Both the position numbers and the translations under genes were made by a program. From assembly GCF_001551835.1 (NCBI RefSeq), contig NZ_LODL01000005.1, forward strand, positions 201,073-265,072: 64,000 nt of DNA, in the 5' to 3' direction. Shown here one piece after another: positions 9,392-17,485 of this stretch; the first letter of the stretch is position 1; every line of letters begins with the position of its first letter. The stretch is from Dechloromonas denitrificans (GTDB lineage: Bacteria > Pseudomonadota > Gammaproteobacteria > Burkholderiales > Rhodocyclaceae). The notes under the pieces are model-generated. The model saw nothing but the letters and a program-made list of their open reading frames with translations, did not search any database and was not told the origin of the DNA.

Positions 9392-10714
9392 TTGGCAGCT
9401 AATCCCAATACCGTTGGCAAAGGTGGCAAATTCGGCGATTTGAAACGCCGTTTGTGGTTCCTTGTCGGTGCGCTGGTCGTCTATCGCATTGGCGCGCATA
9501 TCCCGGTTCCCGGGATTGACCCCAACGTTCTTTCCGATCTGTTCAATTCGCAGAAGGGTGGCATCCTTGGCATGTTCAACATGTTCTCGGGTGGTGCCCT
9601 GTCGCGTTTCACGATTTTTGCATTGGGGATCATGCCTTATATTTCGGCATCGATCATCATGCAGTTGATGAGTGTGGCCAGTCCGCAGCTTGAGGCTCTC
9701 AAGAAAGAGGGCGAAGCAGGACGGCGCAAGATCACTCAGTACACCCGTTACGGCACGCTTGCCTTGGCCCTCTTTCAAGGGTTGGGTATCGCCGTTGCGC
9801 TGGAGGCCCAGCCTGGTCTGGTTTTGGACCCCGGCTTTCTGTTCCGTCTGACCACGGTCACTACGCTTGTCACCGGGACGATGTTCCTGATGTGGTTGGG
9901 TGAACAAATCACCGAGCGTGGTCTGGGCAACGGTATTTCGATCATCATCTTTGGTGGCATCGCAGCCGGATTACCGAATGCTATCGGCGGACTGCTCGAG
10001 TTGGTCCGGACCGGGGCAATGCATCCGCTGACGGCTCTGGTGATCTGTGTTCTGGTCGCCTTGGTTACCGCTTTTGTGGTGTTCGTTGAACGTGGTCAGC
10101 GCAAGATTCTGGTTAATTACGCCAAGCGCCAGGTTGGCAACAAGATTTATGGCGGGCAGAGTTCGCATCTGCCGCTGAAGTTGAATATGTCAGGCGTCAT
10201 CCCGCCCATTTTTGCGTCATCTATCATCCTGTTCCCGGCGACGGTGGCTGGCTGGTTCGGTTCGGGTGAATCGATGCGCTGGTTGAAGGATGTTGCCGGT
10301 ACCCTTGCTCCAGGGCAGCCGATTTACGTGATGCTCTACGCAGCAGCGATTGTCTTTTTCTGTTTCTTTTATACCGCCCTGGTCTTCAACTCCAAGGAAA
10401 CGGCCGATAACCTGAAAAAGAGCGGTGCATTCGTGCCGGGTATTCGCCCGGGTGAGCAGACTGCACGCTATATCGACAAGATTCTGATGCGCTTGACGCT
10501 GATCGGTGCGGCCTATATCACCGTGGTTTGTCTGCTCCCGGAGTTCTTGATTCTGAAGTGGAATGTCCCTTTCTATTTCGGCGGTACCTCGCTGTTGATT
10601 ATCGTGGTCGTAACCATGGACTTCATGTCGCAGGTTCAGGCTTATGTTATGTCGCACCAGTATGAAAGTCTCTTGAAGAAAGCTAACTTCAAGGGGTCCC
10701 CGATGATCAAGTAA
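9392..10714 (+). CDS. secY: Preprotein translocase subunit SecY
   Basis: SecY is the channel of the Sec translocon in the inner membrane. The 440-residue product has the expected ten hydrophobic segments and conserved patterns near the start ([20 protein letters not shown]) and in the loops ([23 protein letters not shown]). The start is a TTG at 9392, giving [14 protein letters not shown]; a GAAAGG ribosome site lies about 9 bases upstream and there is no nearby ATG in a better position. The rare start codon may hold expression below that of its ribosomal neighbours, which is inference. Confidence 0.97.
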   Translation: MAANPNTVGKGGKFGDLKRRLWFLVGALVVYRIGAHIPVPGIDPNVLSDLFNSQKGGILGMFNMFSGGALSRFTIFALGIMPYISASIIMQLMSVASPQLEALKKEGEAGRRKITQYTRYGTLALALFQGLGIAVALEAQPGLVLDPGFLFRLTTVTTLVTGTMFLMWLGEQITERGLGNGISIIIFGGIAAGLPNAIGGLLELVRTGAMHPLTALVICVLVALVTAFVVFVERGQRKILVNYAKRQVGNKIYGGQSSHLPLKLNMSGVIPPIFASSIILFPATVAGWFGSGESMRWLKDVAGTLAPGQPIYVMLYAAAIVFFCFFYTALVFNSKETADNLKKSGAFVPGIRPGEQTARYIDKILMRLTLIGAAYITVVCLLPEFLILKWNVPFYFGGTSLLIIVVVTMDFMSQVQAYVMSHQYESLLKKANFKGSPMIK

Positions 10715-10723
10715 CTTGTAGTC

Positions 10724-10942
10724 ATGGCTAAAGAAGATTACATCGAGATGCTGGGAGAGGTTGTTGAAAACCTCCCGAACGCAACCTTCAAAGTCAAGTT
10801 GGAAAACGGGCACATAGTGCACGGGTTTATTTCCGGAAAAATGCGGATGCATTACATTCGCATCCTGCCCGGGGACAAGGTAACCGTGCAACTGACCCCA
10901 TACGATTTAAGCAAGGCGCGGATTGTTTTCCGCGCCAAGTAA
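10724..10942 (+). CDS. infA: Translation initiation factor IF-1
   Basis: IF-1 binds the A site during initiation. The 72-residue product [19 protein letters not shown] has the S1-like OB fold with [19 protein letters not shown] and the C-terminal [13 protein letters not shown]. Betaproteobacteria often encode more than one IF-1; this is the spc-cluster copy between secY and rpmJ. The ribosome site before the ATG is weak. Confidence 0.96.
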   Translation: MAKEDYIEMLGEVVENLPNATFKVKLENGHIVHGFISGKMRMHYIRILPGDKVTVQLTPYDLSKARIVFRAK

Positions 10943-11017
10943 AAAGTTCTCTACGCAATAAACCGCAGGGCAAGGAAACACGGCTGCTTCCGAGCCCTCG
11001 CAGACGAGGAGTGAAAC

Positions 11018-11131
11018 ATGAAAGTGCAACCTTCAGTGAAGCGCGTGTGCCGCAATTGCAAAGTAATCCGTCGCAAGGGTGTCGTTCGCGTCATTTGCAA
11101 GGATCCGCGTCATAAGCAGCGCCAGGGTTAA
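11018..11131 (+). CDS. rpmJ: 50S ribosomal protein L36, zinc-binding form
   Basis: This 37-residue gene reads [17 protein letters not shown] and ends PRHKQRQG. Cys11, Cys14, Cys27 and His32 form the zinc site of the zinc-binding version of L36. GACGAGGAGTGAAAC supplies a strong ribosome site. A 75-base gap separates it from infA, and rpsM follows 51 bases later. Strains with only the zinc form depend on zinc for this protein; whether a zinc-free paralogue exists elsewhere cannot be seen. Confidence 0.97.
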   Translation: MKVQPSVKRVCRNCKVIRRKGVVRVICKDPRHKQRQG

Positions 11132-11182
11132 TTTCCTGGCGAGTCTGGCATTCGTTAATTTTCGAAATATTGGAGTGATTCA

Positions 11183-11545
11183 ATGGCCCGTATTGCAGGG
11201 GTAAACATTCCGAACCATCAGCATGCAGAAATTGCCCTGACGGCGATTTTTGGCATCGGCCGTACCCGCGCACAGAAAATCTGTGATGCGGCCGGTATCG
11301 TTCGTACCAAAAAAATGAAAGATCTGTCCGATGCGGACATGGATCGTTTGCGTGATGAAGTGGGCAAATACACCGTAGAAGGTGATTTGCGCCGTGAAGT
11401 CACGATGAACATCAAGCGTCTGATGGACCTCGGTTGCTACCGTGGTCTGCGCCATCGCAAGGGCCTGCCCTGCCGTGGTCAGCGCACCCGTACCAATGCA
11501 CGTACCCGCAAGGGCCCGCGCAAGGCCATCGCTGGCAAGAAGTAA
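11183..11545 (+). CDS. rpsM: 30S ribosomal protein S13
   Basis: S13 contacts the P-site tRNA and forms bridges to the large subunit. The 120-residue product begins [20 protein letters not shown] and contains [20 protein letters not shown], the S13 signature, before a basic tail. It is the first gene of the alpha-operon segment, preceded by TTGGAGTGATTCA. Confidence 0.97.
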   Translation: MARIAGVNIPNHQHAEIALTAIFGIGRTRAQKICDAAGIVRTKKMKDLSDADMDRLRDEVGKYTVEGDLRREVTMNIKRLMDLGCYRGLRHRKGLPCRGQRTRTNARTRKGPRKAIAGKK

Positions 11546-11557
11546 TAGGGACAGAAC

Positions 11558-11947
11558 ATGGCAAAGACTGCTACCAAAGTTCGCAAAAAGGTTAAAAAGA
11601 ACGTTGCTGAGGGCATCGCCCACATCCACGCTTCGTTCAATAACACCATCATTACCATTACTGATCGCCAGGGCAACGCACTGTCTTGGGCTACGTCCGG
11701 TGGTGCCGGCTTCCGCGGTTCGCGTAAGTCCACCCCGTTCGCCGCTCAGGTGGCAGCGGAAGCTGCCGGCAAGGCAGCTCAGGAATGTGGCGTCAAGAAC
11801 CTGGAAGTTCGCATCAAGGGCCCCGGTCCTGGTCGTGAATCATCTGTCCGCGCACTCAACGCGCTGGGCATGAAGATCACCGCGATTTCCGACGTGACGC
11901 CGGTGCCGCACAACGGCTGCCGCCCGCCCAAAAAGCGCCGCATCTAA
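11558..11947 (+). CDS. rpsK: 30S ribosomal protein S11
   Basis: S11 forms part of the 30S platform. The 129-residue product has the conserved [19 protein letters not shown] and ends [18 protein letters not shown], the usual C terminus. It includes the segment [19 protein letters not shown]. Length and order are standard. Confidence 0.98.
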   Translation: MAKTATKVRKKVKKNVAEGIAHIHASFNNTIITITDRQGNALSWATSGGAGFRGSRKSTPFAAQVAAEAAGKAAQECGVKNLEVRIKGPGPGRESSVRALNALGMKITAISDVTPVPHNGCRPPKKRRI

Positions 11948-11959
11948 GGAGAAAGACAA

Positions 11960-12589
11960 GTGGCTCGTAATCTCGATCCGAAATGCCGTCAGTGCCGCCG
12001 CGAAGGCGAAAAGCTGTTCCTGAAGGGCGAAAAGTGTTTTACCGATAAGTGCGCCATCGAGCGCCGCTCGTACGCGCCTGGCCAGCATGGCCAGAAGTCC
12101 GGTGCCCGTCTTTCCGACTACGGCGTTCACCTCCGCGCCAAGCAGAAGATCCGTCGCGTCTATGGCGTTCTCGAAGGCCAGTTCCGCAAGACCTTTGCCG
12201 AAGCTGACCGCCGCAAGGGCCAGACTGGTGAAAACCTGCTGCAACTGCTCGAAGCCCGTCTGGACTCCGTCGCTTACCGCATGGGTTTTGGTGCTTCGCG
12301 CACCGAGTCACGCCAAGTGGTTCGCCACAACGGCGTTCTGGTTAACGGCAAGCGCGTTAACATCCCGTCCTTCCTCGTCAAGCCGGGTGATGTTGTCCAG
12401 CTGACCGATCGCGCCCGCGCATCCCTGCGTTGCAAGGCCGCTCTCGAAGCAGCCGAGTCGCGTGGCTTCCCGGAATGGGTTGCTGTGGACACCAAGGAAG
12501 GCAAGGGCACGTTCAAGGCTATGCCGCAGCGCTCCGAGCTGCCGTCGACCCTGAACGAAGGTCTCGTCATCGAACTTTACTCGAAGTAA
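11960..12589 (+). CDS. rpsD: 30S ribosomal protein S4, zinc-binding form
   Basis: S4 nucleates 30S assembly and in E. coli represses the alpha operon. The 209-residue product starts at a GTG (11960) after AAGGAGAAAGACAA. Residues Cys9, Cys12, Cys26 and Cys31 form the four-cysteine zinc site known from zinc-binding S4 proteins. The S4 RNA-binding domain (RLDSVAYRMGFGASRTESRQ) covers residues about 97-160. Together with the zinc form of L36, this suggests the ribosome uses zinc at several sites. Confidence 0.97.
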   Translation: MARNLDPKCRQCRREGEKLFLKGEKCFTDKCAIERRSYAPGQHGQKSGARLSDYGVHLRAKQKIRRVYGVLEGQFRKTFAEADRRKGQTGENLLQLLEARLDSVAYRMGFGASRTESRQVVRHNGVLVNGKRVNIPSFLVKPGDVVQLTDRARASLRCKAALEAAESRGFPEWVAVDTKEGKGTFKAMPQRSELPSTLNEGLVIELYSK

Positions 12590-12613
12590 TCACTGAGCAG
12601 AGGAATTTAGCCC

Positions 12614-13588
12614 ATGCAAAACAGTGGACTTCTGAAACCCCGCATTATCGATGTGCAGAGTGTTTCGCCCGTGCAAGCCAAGGTCGTCATGGAGCCGTTC
12701 GAACGCGGCTATGGTCACACTCTTGGCAACGCGCTGCGTCGCATTCTGCTCTCTTCAATGCCGGGTTACGCGCCGACTGAAGTCGGTATCGAAGGTGTGC
12801 TTCATGAGTACTCCACCGTTGATGGCGTTCAGGAAGATGTCGTCGACATCCTTTTGAACCTCAAGGGTATTGTGTTCAAGCTGCATAACCGCGATGTGGT
12901 AACGCTCAATCTGGTCAAGGAAGGTGAAGGCGTCGTTCGTGCCGGTGATATTGAATTGCCGCATGACGTTGAAATCATCAATCCGGAACATGTTGTCGCT
13001 CACCTCTCTCCTGGCGGCAAGCTCGCCATGGAAATCAAGGTTGAGAAGGGTCGTGGTTACGTGCCCGGTAACATGCGCAATCTGGGCGACTCCAAGACCA
13101 TTGGTAAGCTCGTGCTTGATGCCTCGTTCAGCCCGATTCGTCGCGTCGCTTATGCAGTTGAAAGCGCCCGCGTTGAGCAACGTACCGACCTGGACAAGCT
13201 GATTGTCGACATCGAAACCAACGGCGTTGTCGAGCCGGAAGAAGCCATCCGTTACGCTGCACGCGTACTGATGGAACAACTTTCCGTGTTCGCCGACCTG
13301 GAGGGTACCGCTCCTGTGGCCGAGGCTTCCAAGCCGGCCCAGGTAGACCCGGTTCTGCTCCGCCCGGTAGATGACCTTGAACTGACGGTTCGTTCTGCGA
13401 ACTGCCTGAAGGCCGAGAACATCTATTACATCGGCGATCTGATTCAGCGTACCGAGAATGAACTTCTCAAGACCCCGAACCTGGGTCGCAAGTCGCTGAA
13501 CGAGATCAAGGAAGTATTGGCCGCACGCGGTTTGACGCTCGGCATGAAACTGGAAAATTGGCCGCCCGCCGGTCTGGAAAAGGTCTAA
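12614..13588 (+). CDS. rpoA: RNA polymerase alpha subunit
   Basis: The alpha subunit dimerises to start core assembly. Its C-terminal domain binds UP elements and activators. The 324-residue product has the N-terminal domain (residues about 1-230, with [20 protein letters not shown]) and the C-terminal domain (about 245-310). The latter includes [12 protein letters not shown], where the DNA-binding arginine lies, and [28 protein letters not shown] precedes the ATG. It sits between rpsD and rplQ as usual. Confidence 0.98.
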   Translation: MQNSGLLKPRIIDVQSVSPVQAKVVMEPFERGYGHTLGNALRRILLSSMPGYAPTEVGIEGVLHEYSTVDGVQEDVVDILLNLKGIVFKLHNRDVVTLNLVKEGEGVVRAGDIELPHDVEIINPEHVVAHLSPGGKLAMEIKVEKGRGYVPGNMRNLGDSKTIGKLVLDASFSPIRRVAYAVESARVEQRTDLDKLIVDIETNGVVEPEEAIRYAARVLMEQLSVFADLEGTAPVAEASKPAQVDPVLLRPVDDLELTVRSANCLKAENIYYIGDLIQRTENELLKTPNLGRKSLNEIKEVLAARGLTLGMKLENWPPAGLEKV

Positions 13589-13646
13589 GGACCTTTTTCA
13601 GCTCGGGCAGTCAAGGGACGCCTGCAGAACATAGAAAGGATTAACC

Positions 13647-14045
13647 ATGCGTCACCGCAATGGACTTCGCAAACTGAACCGTACCAGCAGCCATCGCCTC
13701 GCGATGCTGCGCAACATGACTGTTTCTCTTCTCCGTCACGAGGCCATCAAGACCACCGTGCCGAAGGCCAAGGAACTGCGCCGTGTTGTCGAACCGATGA
13801 TTACCCTCGGCAAGAACCCGACCCTGGCCAACAAGCGTCTGGCATTTGACCGCCTGCGCGATCGCGAGATCGTCGTCAAGCTGTTTGCCGAGCTGGGTCC
13901 GCGTTACAACGCCCGTCCGGGTGGCTACCTTCGCATTCTGAAGTGTGGCTTCCGCGATGGCGACAACGCACCGATGGCTTTCGTCGAACTGGTTGATCGT
14001 CCGGAGCCTACCGAGGCTGTGGAAGTGGACGAAGCTGCTGAATAA
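13647..14045 (+). CDS. rplQ: 50S ribosomal protein L17
   Basis: L17 lies near the tunnel exit. The 132-residue product starts [20 protein letters not shown], the family signature. It ends in a short acidic tail ([13 protein letters not shown]) that is a variable feature. It is the last gene of the ribosomal cluster and is followed after about 20 bases by a strong terminator. Confidence 0.97.
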   Translation: MRHRNGLRKLNRTSSHRLAMLRNMTVSLLRHEAIKTTVPKAKELRRVVEPMITLGKNPTLANKRLAFDRLRDREIVVKLFAELGPRYNARPGGYLRILKCGFRDGDNAPMAFVELVDRPEPTEAVEVDEAAE

Positions 14046-14062
14046 GCTGCTTACGTTTTAAG

Positions 14063-14094
14063 AAAAGGCCGGGATTTCCCGGCCTTTTTCTTTT
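14063..14094. terminator. Bidirectional intrinsic terminator
   Basis: The stem AAAAGGCCGGGA / TCCCGGCCTTTT is followed by a T-rich tract, and the left arm begins with A. It can therefore end rplQ transcription on the + strand and the convergent binding-protein gene on the - strand. It lies between the two converging stops. Confidence 0.85.
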
Positions 14095-14104
14095 GGATTG
14101 AGAT

Positions 14105-15001
14105 TTATTCGAAAGCTTTGTCGTTCGGGGCGCTATATAGCGCCTTCATTTCGTCGGACAGCGGCATGTTCAGATTCAGGCCCTTCGGCGGAATCGGTGC
14201 CATGAACCACTTGGCGTAGATCTTTTCGGCATCGCCCGAGGTCATCGCCTTGGTCAGCGCTGCATCGACCACCTTCTTGAAGGCCGGGTCGTCCTTGCGC
14301 AGCATGCAGCCGTAGGCTTCCTTCGATTGGGCGGTGCCTACCACGACCCAGTCGGCCGGCTTCTTGGCTTTGGCCATTTCGCCGTAGAGCAGCGCATCGT
14401 CCATCATGAAGGCGACGGCGCGGCCGGTTTCCAGGGTCAGGAAGGCTTCGCCGTGGTCCTTGGCGGAAATGACGCTCATACCCAGCTTCTTCTCTTCATT
14501 CATCTTGCGCAGCAGACGCTCGGAGGTGGTGCCGGCGGTGGTGACGACGTTCTTGCCGGCGAGGTCGGCGAAGTCGTTGATGCCGGCCGTCTTCTTGGTC
14601 ATCAGGCGGGTGCCGATGACGAAGATGGTGGTCGAGAAGCCGACCTGCTTCTGGCGCTCGAGGTTGTTGGTGGTCGAGCCGCATTCGATATCGACCGTGC
14701 CGTTCTGGACCAGTGTGATGCGGTTGGCCGAGGTGACCGGCATCAGCTTGATGTCGATCTTGGCCAGCTTCAGTTCGTTCTTGATGCCTTCGACGGCTTT
14801 CAGCATCAGTTCGTGCGAGTAGCCGATGACCTGCTGCTTGTCGTCGTAGTAGGAGAACGGAATCGAGGATTCACGGTGACCCAGCGTGATCGTGCCGGTG
14901 TCCTTGATCTTTTTCAGGGTGGCCGACTCCTGCGCCTGGGCCGGCGTGGCACTGAAGGTGGCGGCGATGAGGGCGGCGGCGGCAAGTTTGCTGAAATGCA
15001 T
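14105..15001 (-). CDS. Periplasmic amino-acid-binding protein (glutamate/aspartate type)
   Basis: This is a family 3 solute-binding protein that would bind a polar amino acid in the periplasm. The ATG at 15001 (MHFSKLAAAALIAATFSATP) follows AAGGAG; an upstream TTG is not favoured. A signal peptide ends near AQA (about residue 24). The mature part has TITLGHRESSIPFSYYDD and DIECGSTTNNLERQK, as in GltI-type proteins; it is 298 residues in total. No permease or ATPase gene lies nearby. Instead it follows three signalling genes by 18 bases, so it may deliver ligand information to the CHASE-type kinase; that link is inference. Confidence 0.88.
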   Translation of the reverse strand: MHFSKLAAAALIAATFSATPAQAQESATLKKIKDTGTITLGHRESSIPFSYYDDKQQVIGYSHELMLKAVEGIKNELKLAKIDIKLMPVTSANRITLVQNGTVDIECGSTTNNLERQKQVGFSTTIFVIGTRLMTKKTAGINDFADLAGKNVVTTAGTTSERLLRKMNEEKKLGMSVISAKDHGEAFLTLETGRAVAFMMDDALLYGEMAKAKKPADWVVVGTAQSKEAYGCMLRKDDPAFKKVVDAALTKAMTSGDAEKIYAKWFMAPIPPKGLNLNMPLSDEMKALYSAPNDKAFE

Positions 15002-15019
15002 GGTCAATCTCCTTCGGGG

Positions 15020-16561
15020 TCAGGGGCAATCGATGATCATCAGGGAAATATCGTCGGCGGCGACTGTGCCTTCGCGGTGCTTGGCGAGGGCGTTGTCGAT
15101 TTCGGTAAAACGGTTGCTGGGCGAGGTATTGGCCGCGGCCGTGGTCAGGCCGGCGAGCCCGAACTGTATGCCTTGCCGGTTGTTGGCTTCGAGCAGCCCA
15201 TCCGAGCACAGCACGATCTGGCTTTCCGGGCTCCAGGTGAAGGCGACCGGGTGGCAATCCATTTCGGCGTTGTCGACGATACCCAGCGGCAGGTTGGCGG
15301 AAGGGAAGACTTTTTCGCTGCGTCCCCAGCGGTCGAACAGGAAGGCCTCGGGCGTGCCGCCGACCCAGATTTCGCCGGTGCGGGTGATTTCGTCGAGGCA
15401 GACCAGCGAGGCGGCGACGAAGCGGCCGACCGGCATCGATTCCTTGAGTTGCTGATTCAGTTCGAGCACGATCTCGCGCACCGAATGATTGCGCCGGGCG
15501 AGCCGATAGAAAATGGCCAGCACCGGCAGCACGCTGATCGCCGCCGTCAGGCCGTGGCCGGTGGCGTCGGCGAGCAGGGCGAAGCAGCGGCCTTCCGGCG
15601 AGCGACTGGCGGCGACGATGTCGCCACTGAAGTTCTCGGCGGCGATCACCTTGTAACGCAGGCGGCTGTCCTTCAGACCACTGCGATGCAACTGCTTTTC
15701 CATCAGCTTCATGGCCAGTTGCTGTTCACTTTGCGTCTGGTCGTAATAGGCCTGGAGCTGGCGGGCATTGTCGCGCAGCTTCTGCTCGGCCTGTTTTTGC
15801 GCCGAAACGTCGCGCAGGACGCCGATGAACATCCGCTTGTTGTCGAGGGTGATCTCGGTGACGCCGATGGTGACCGGGAAGCGGTGGCCATCCTTGCGCA
15901 GGCCTTCGAGTTCCCGCTCCTGGCCGATGGCCTTGGCGGTGCCGCCGTTCAGATAGTTGCTGATATAGCTGCCGTGGCCCGCCTGATAGGGCGCCGGCAT
16001 CAGCATCTCGATGCCCTTGCCTTCCATCTCGACCGTGCTCCAGCCGAAAATGCGCTCGGTAGCACGGTTGACCGTGGCAATGATGCCATGTTCGTCGATG
16101 GTGACGATGGCATCGAGGACATTGTCCGAAATGGCCTGGACCCGGCGCAGCGAGTCGATCGCCTGTTGCTGCATGTTCAGCGAGCGCTGCACCGAGCGCA
16201 GCTTGGCTTCGAGGACGACGAAATTGACCGGCTTGGTCAAGTAATCATCGGCCCCGGCATCGAGGCCCTCGACCAGGTTCTCGTCGCGGTTCAGCGCCGA
16301 CAGGAAAATGATCGGCGTCCACCGTTCGCTGTTCAGGCCCTTGATCCGCCGGGCGGCTTCGAAGCCGTCCATGACCGGCATCATGATGTCGAGCAGGATC
16401 AGGTCCGGGGCGTCGGCCTCGAAGCGGCGCACTGCCTCTTCGCCGTTTTCGGCGAGGATCACTTCATGCCCGAGTTTCTTCAGGAAGACCTGCAGGATGT
16501 GCAGGTTGGTGCGGTTGTCATCGACCGCCAGCACCTTCATTTTGTTCGTGGCCAGACTCAT
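15020..16561 (-). CDS. Response regulator with PAS and PP2C-type (SpoIIE) phosphatase output
   Basis: The 513-residue product has a receiver (residues 8-125; phospho-acceptor Asp58 in LILLDIMMP; Lys110 in YLTKP), a PAS domain (about 140-250) and a PP2C/SpoIIE domain (about 315-513). The latter shows ALLADATGHGLTAAISVLP, VGRFVAASLV and the metal-binding end GTVAADDISLMII. Family knowledge: RsbU-like phosphatases dephosphorylate STAS anti-anti-sigma factors. The gene lies 15 bases after the receiver-ATPase gene, so both outputs of a partner switch are side by side. No STAS gene is visible in the window. Confidence 0.9.
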   Translation of the reverse strand: MSLATNKMKVLAVDDNRTNLHILQVFLKKLGHEVILAENGEEAVRRFEADAPDLILLDIMMPVMDGFEAARRIKGLNSERWTPIIFLSALNRDENLVEGLDAGADDYLTKPVNFVVLEAKLRSVQRSLNMQQQAIDSLRRVQAISDNVLDAIVTIDEHGIIATVNRATERIFGWSTVEMEGKGIEMLMPAPYQAGHGSYISNYLNGGTAKAIGQERELEGLRKDGHRFPVTIGVTEITLDNKRMFIGVLRDVSAQKQAEQKLRDNARQLQAYYDQTQSEQQLAMKLMEKQLHRSGLKDSRLRYKVIAAENFSGDIVAASRSPEGRCFALLADATGHGLTAAISVLPVLAIFYRLARRNHSVREIVLELNQQLKESMPVGRFVAASLVCLDEITRTGEIWVGGTPEAFLFDRWGRSEKVFPSANLPLGIVDNAEMDCHPVAFTWSPESQIVLCSDGLLEANNRQGIQFGLAGLTTAAANTSPSNRFTEIDNALAKHREGTVAADDISLMIIDCP

Positions 16562-16576
16562 GTTCGGCAGGGGGCC

Positions 16577-17485
16577 TTAGCGCGTGTGGGGAGCGGTGAC
16601 AATGGTGGCGACGGCAACATTGCCGCAGCCCTCGTAGGCAATATTGGCGAAGCTCATCAGCCGGGCCAGCGCGATGCCCCGCCCGTTCGGGTCGCAGACA
16701 CGCTCGGGGGAGAGTTCGAGATAGTTCTGCCAGGCAAAGCCATCGCCCTCGTCGGCGATGCGCAGGGTGATGCGGTCAGCGCTGCGCTCGAAGCTGACCT
16801 TGACCCGTTTGTCACGATAGGCCGGCAGCGCGCTGCGCCGGTCGATCTCGGCTTGCCAGCGCTCTTCGCGTTTGAGTTGTGATTTCTCGGTATAGCTCAG
16901 GCCGAGGTTGCCATGCTCGACGGCGTTGATCAGCAGTTCGGAGATGCCGAGCACGGTGGTCTCGGCATTCGGGCAGGCCTGGGCGAGGAAGGAAGCGAGC
17001 TGGCCAGCCTCTTCGATGCTGCGGATGGTGAATTCGCCACGACTGAGAAACTGCAGCGAATTGATGTGTTCGTGCAGCCGGCGGCGTAGCGAGTCGCGCG
17101 TCTTGGCGTCGGACAGGGCGGCATGCACGATGGCGAACAGGGCGTCGCGTTGGTAGGGCTTGGTCAGGTAGTAATAGGCCCCGGCTTCCAGCCCTTCGCG
17201 GATTTCGCTGGCCGAATTGGCTGCCGTCTGCAGGATGACCGGGATGTCGGCCAGGCGGGGATCGCTCTTGATGCGGTGGAGCAGGCCGATGCCGTCGAGT
17301 CCCGGCATCATCCGGTCGAGCAGCACGACATCGAAATGTTGGCCGGCATCGCGCAGGATCCGCCAGGCCTCCTCGCCGCCATCGGCCGTGCGCAGCGTGA
17401 AGGACGGTTCGCTTTCGAAGTATTCACCGAGGATTTCGAGGTTGAGGCCCTCGTCGTCTACAACCAGTACGCGCGCTTCATTCAT
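16577..17485 (-). CDS. Response regulator fused to an anti-sigma-type HATPase (RsbW-like)
   Basis: The ATG at 17485 (MNEARVLVVDDEGLNLEIL) gives 302 residues and overlaps the end of the kinase gene by 8 bases; the longer open frame upstream is the antisense-free shadow of the kinase. The receiver has Asp57 in VVLLDRMMP and a Lys in YLTKP. The C-terminal half (about 150-302) has the N box (LLINAVEHGN) and G boxes (DEGDGFAW, NGRGIALARLM) of a GHKL ATPase without a HisKA helix, as in anti-sigma serine kinases. Its role is probably to phosphorylate a STAS protein that the neighbouring phosphatase would dephosphorylate. Confidence 0.87.
   Translation of the reverse strand: MNEARVLVVDDEGLNLEILGEYFESEPSFTLRTADGGEEAWRILRDAGQHFDVVLLDRMMPGLDGIGLLHRIKSDPRLADIPVILQTAANSASEIREGLEAGAYYYLTKPYQRDALFAIVHAALSDAKTRDSLRRRLHEHINSLQFLSRGEFTIRSIEEAGQLASFLAQACPNAETTVLGISELLINAVEHGNLGLSYTEKSQLKREERWQAEIDRRSALPAYRDKRVKVSFERSADRITLRIADEGDGFAWQNYLELSPERVCDPNGRGIALARLMSFANIAYEGCGNVAVATIVTAPHTR

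Noticed and set aside
14327-16882. Very long open frame (851 codons) on the + strand
   Set aside because: It is antisense to the binding protein and the receiver-phosphatase, which have clear family motifs. High GC leaves the opposite strand open by chance; no start signal or motif is present.
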